Below are positions 4,981 to 5,817 of a stretch of 5,817 bases of DNA, piece by piece. The position numbers and the translations under genes were made by a program. Each line of letters opens with the position of its first letter. The stretch's first letter is position 1. The notes beneath the pieces were generated by a model. The model saw only the letters and a list, made by a program, of their open reading frames with translations. It searched no databases and was not told the origin of the DNA. Source of the stretch: Clostridiales bacterium (GTDB lineage: Bacteria > Bacillota > Clostridia > Oscillospirales > Butyricicoccaceae); NCBI GenBank assembly GCA_026419635.1, contig JANZZB010000102.1, forward strand, positions 1 through 5,817, read 5' to 3'.

Positions 4981-5817
4981 ATGAAAAAGGTATTAAGGGT
5001 AAAAAAAGTCTCTACCGATTTTTTAATTTTGGGTGGTGGCACGGCGGGTTGCTATGCGGCGCTCAGCTTTTGTGAATCCTCTGACCGTTCTGTCCTTATT
5101 GTTGAAAAGGCAAATATTTGCCGCAGCGGCTGTCTGGCAGCCGGAGTCAATGCCATTAACGCCTATATTGTTCCGGGCCGTACCCCAATGGATTATGTCG
5201 ATTACGCCCGTCAGGATGCAGAAGACATTGTCCGGGAGGATTTACTGCTTACAATGGCGGAAGGGCTAAACCGTACGGTGGCTCGAATGGAAGCGATGGG
5301 ATTGGTCATTCTCAAGGATGAGCAGGGTAAATATATGACCCGAGGCAACCGCAATATCAAAATCAATGGAGAAAATATAAAGCCTATTTTAGCCGAAGCT
5401 GTGCAAAAAGAGCAGCAGATTAAAGTGCTAAGTCATGTCAACGTAATAGATTATTTTGTTAAGGATAACGGCATTTTAGGTGTTTATGCCATTAGCGTAA
5501 CAGAACCTACACTATATGTTATCTCGGCAAAAGCAGTGCTTTGCGCAACTGGCGGAGCTGCGGGCTTATATCGGCCAAATCATCCGGGCTTTTCCAGACA
5601 CAAAATGTGGTATCCGCCATTTAATACCGGTGCAGGCTACGCAATGGGAATACGTGCGGGCGCAGAGATGACAACTTTTGAAATGAGATTTATCGCGCTT
5701 AGGTGCAAAGATACGATCGCACCGACCGGAACACTGGCACAGGGCGTTGGCGCAAAGCAGATCAACGCGCTTGGAGAAGTTTATGAACATAAATACGGAA
5801 TGTCCACCTCTCAGCGG
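4981..5817 (+). CDS. aprA: Adenylylsulfate reductase alpha subunit-like flavoprotein (3' end beyond window)
   Basis: This is the FAD subunit of an APS reductase-type enzyme, converting adenosine 5'-phosphosulfate to sulfite and AMP with electrons normally supplied by an AprB-like ferredoxin. 279 codons are visible; family members exceed 500 residues. It has the dinucleotide-binding GGGTAGC (18-24) and Glu42 in LIVEKA, then RSGCLAAGVNAINAY (48-62), aligning with the AprA segment RSGAVAQGLSAINTY. Further matches are INGEN (128-132), CATGGAAGLYRPN (188-200), WYPPFNTG (210-217) and MRFIALRCKDTIAPTG (235-250); Asn60, Trp210 and Arg236/Arg241 sit where AprA has conserved active-site residues, from memory. 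ATG 4981 has AAAGGG 4 nt upstream; an in-frame ATG at 4966 lacks a ribosome site. An assimilatory role is inferred from the adjacent importer. Other fumarate reductase-family flavoproteins are a less likely alternative. Confidence 0.85.
   Translation, partial: MKKVLRVKKVSTDFLILGGGTAGCYAALSFCESSDRSVLIVEKANICRSGCLAAGVNAINAYIVPGRTPMDYVDYARQDAEDIVREDLLLTMAEGLNRTVARMEAMGLVILKDEQGKYMTRGNRNIKINGENIKPILAEAVQKEQQIKVLSHVNVIDYFVKDNGILGVYAISVTEPTLYVISAKAVLCATGGAAGLYRPNHPGFSRHKMWYPPFNTGAGYAMGIRAGAEMTTFEMRFIALRCKDTIAPTGTLAQGVGAKQINALGEVYEHKYGMSTSQR

Noticed and set aside
1..5817. Mobile elements, CRISPR arrays, tRNA or rRNA genes
   Set aside because: I saw no transposase, terminal inverted repeats, regularly spaced repeats, or tRNA/rRNA-like segments; the window is a single coherent sulfate locus.

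Overview
The window looks like part of a sulfate-assimilation locus from a low-to-moderate GC Gram-positive anaerobe, most likely a member of the Clostridia. This rests on the AGGAGG-type ribosome sites, a lipoprotein (not periplasmic) sulfate receptor, AT-rich intergenic DNA with sigma-A-type promoters, and an AprA-type reductase beside a CysTWA transporter. I recall similar APS reductase/sulfate transporter clusters in clostridia. No taxonomic search was possible.

Minus strand, read from high to low coordinates: a LacI/GalR-family regulator (3628-4650); a 271-bp gap with an operator-like palindrome, a strong promoter and a leader of about 190 nt that can encode a small Cys-containing peptide; then the sulfate ABC importer genes sbp (2282-3356), cysT (1417-2259), cysW (586-1407) and cysA (1-596, cut by the window edge). 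The genes are tightly packed, and cysW and cysA overlap by 11 bp. As given, sbp carries a +1 frameshift in a five-base homopolymer (2789-2793). The importer would lack its receptor unless this is a sequencing error or is bypassed.

Plus strand: after a 330-bp divergent intergenic region, a flavoprotein resembling adenylylsulfate (APS) reductase subunit alpha starts at 4981 and runs off the right edge. Together the genes would take up sulfate and reduce its activated form to sulfite for cysteine synthesis. ATP sulfurylase, the AprB-like ferredoxin subunit and sulfite reductase are not in the window.

The most interesting signal is regulatory. The 9-mer AACGTTTGC, with the central CpG expected of LacI-family operators, occurs upstream of all three transcription units (sbp, the regulator, the reductase). 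In each case its AACGTT core lies exactly 14 nt upstream of the predicted -35 hexamer, so the palindrome centre is near -52. That constant upstream position suggests a small regulon activated, not repressed, by a LacI-family protein controlling sulfate assimilation. A second possible layer is a leader peptide in the sbp mRNA with an Arg-Cys-Arg-Cys run, whose stop codon abuts the sbp ribosome-binding site.
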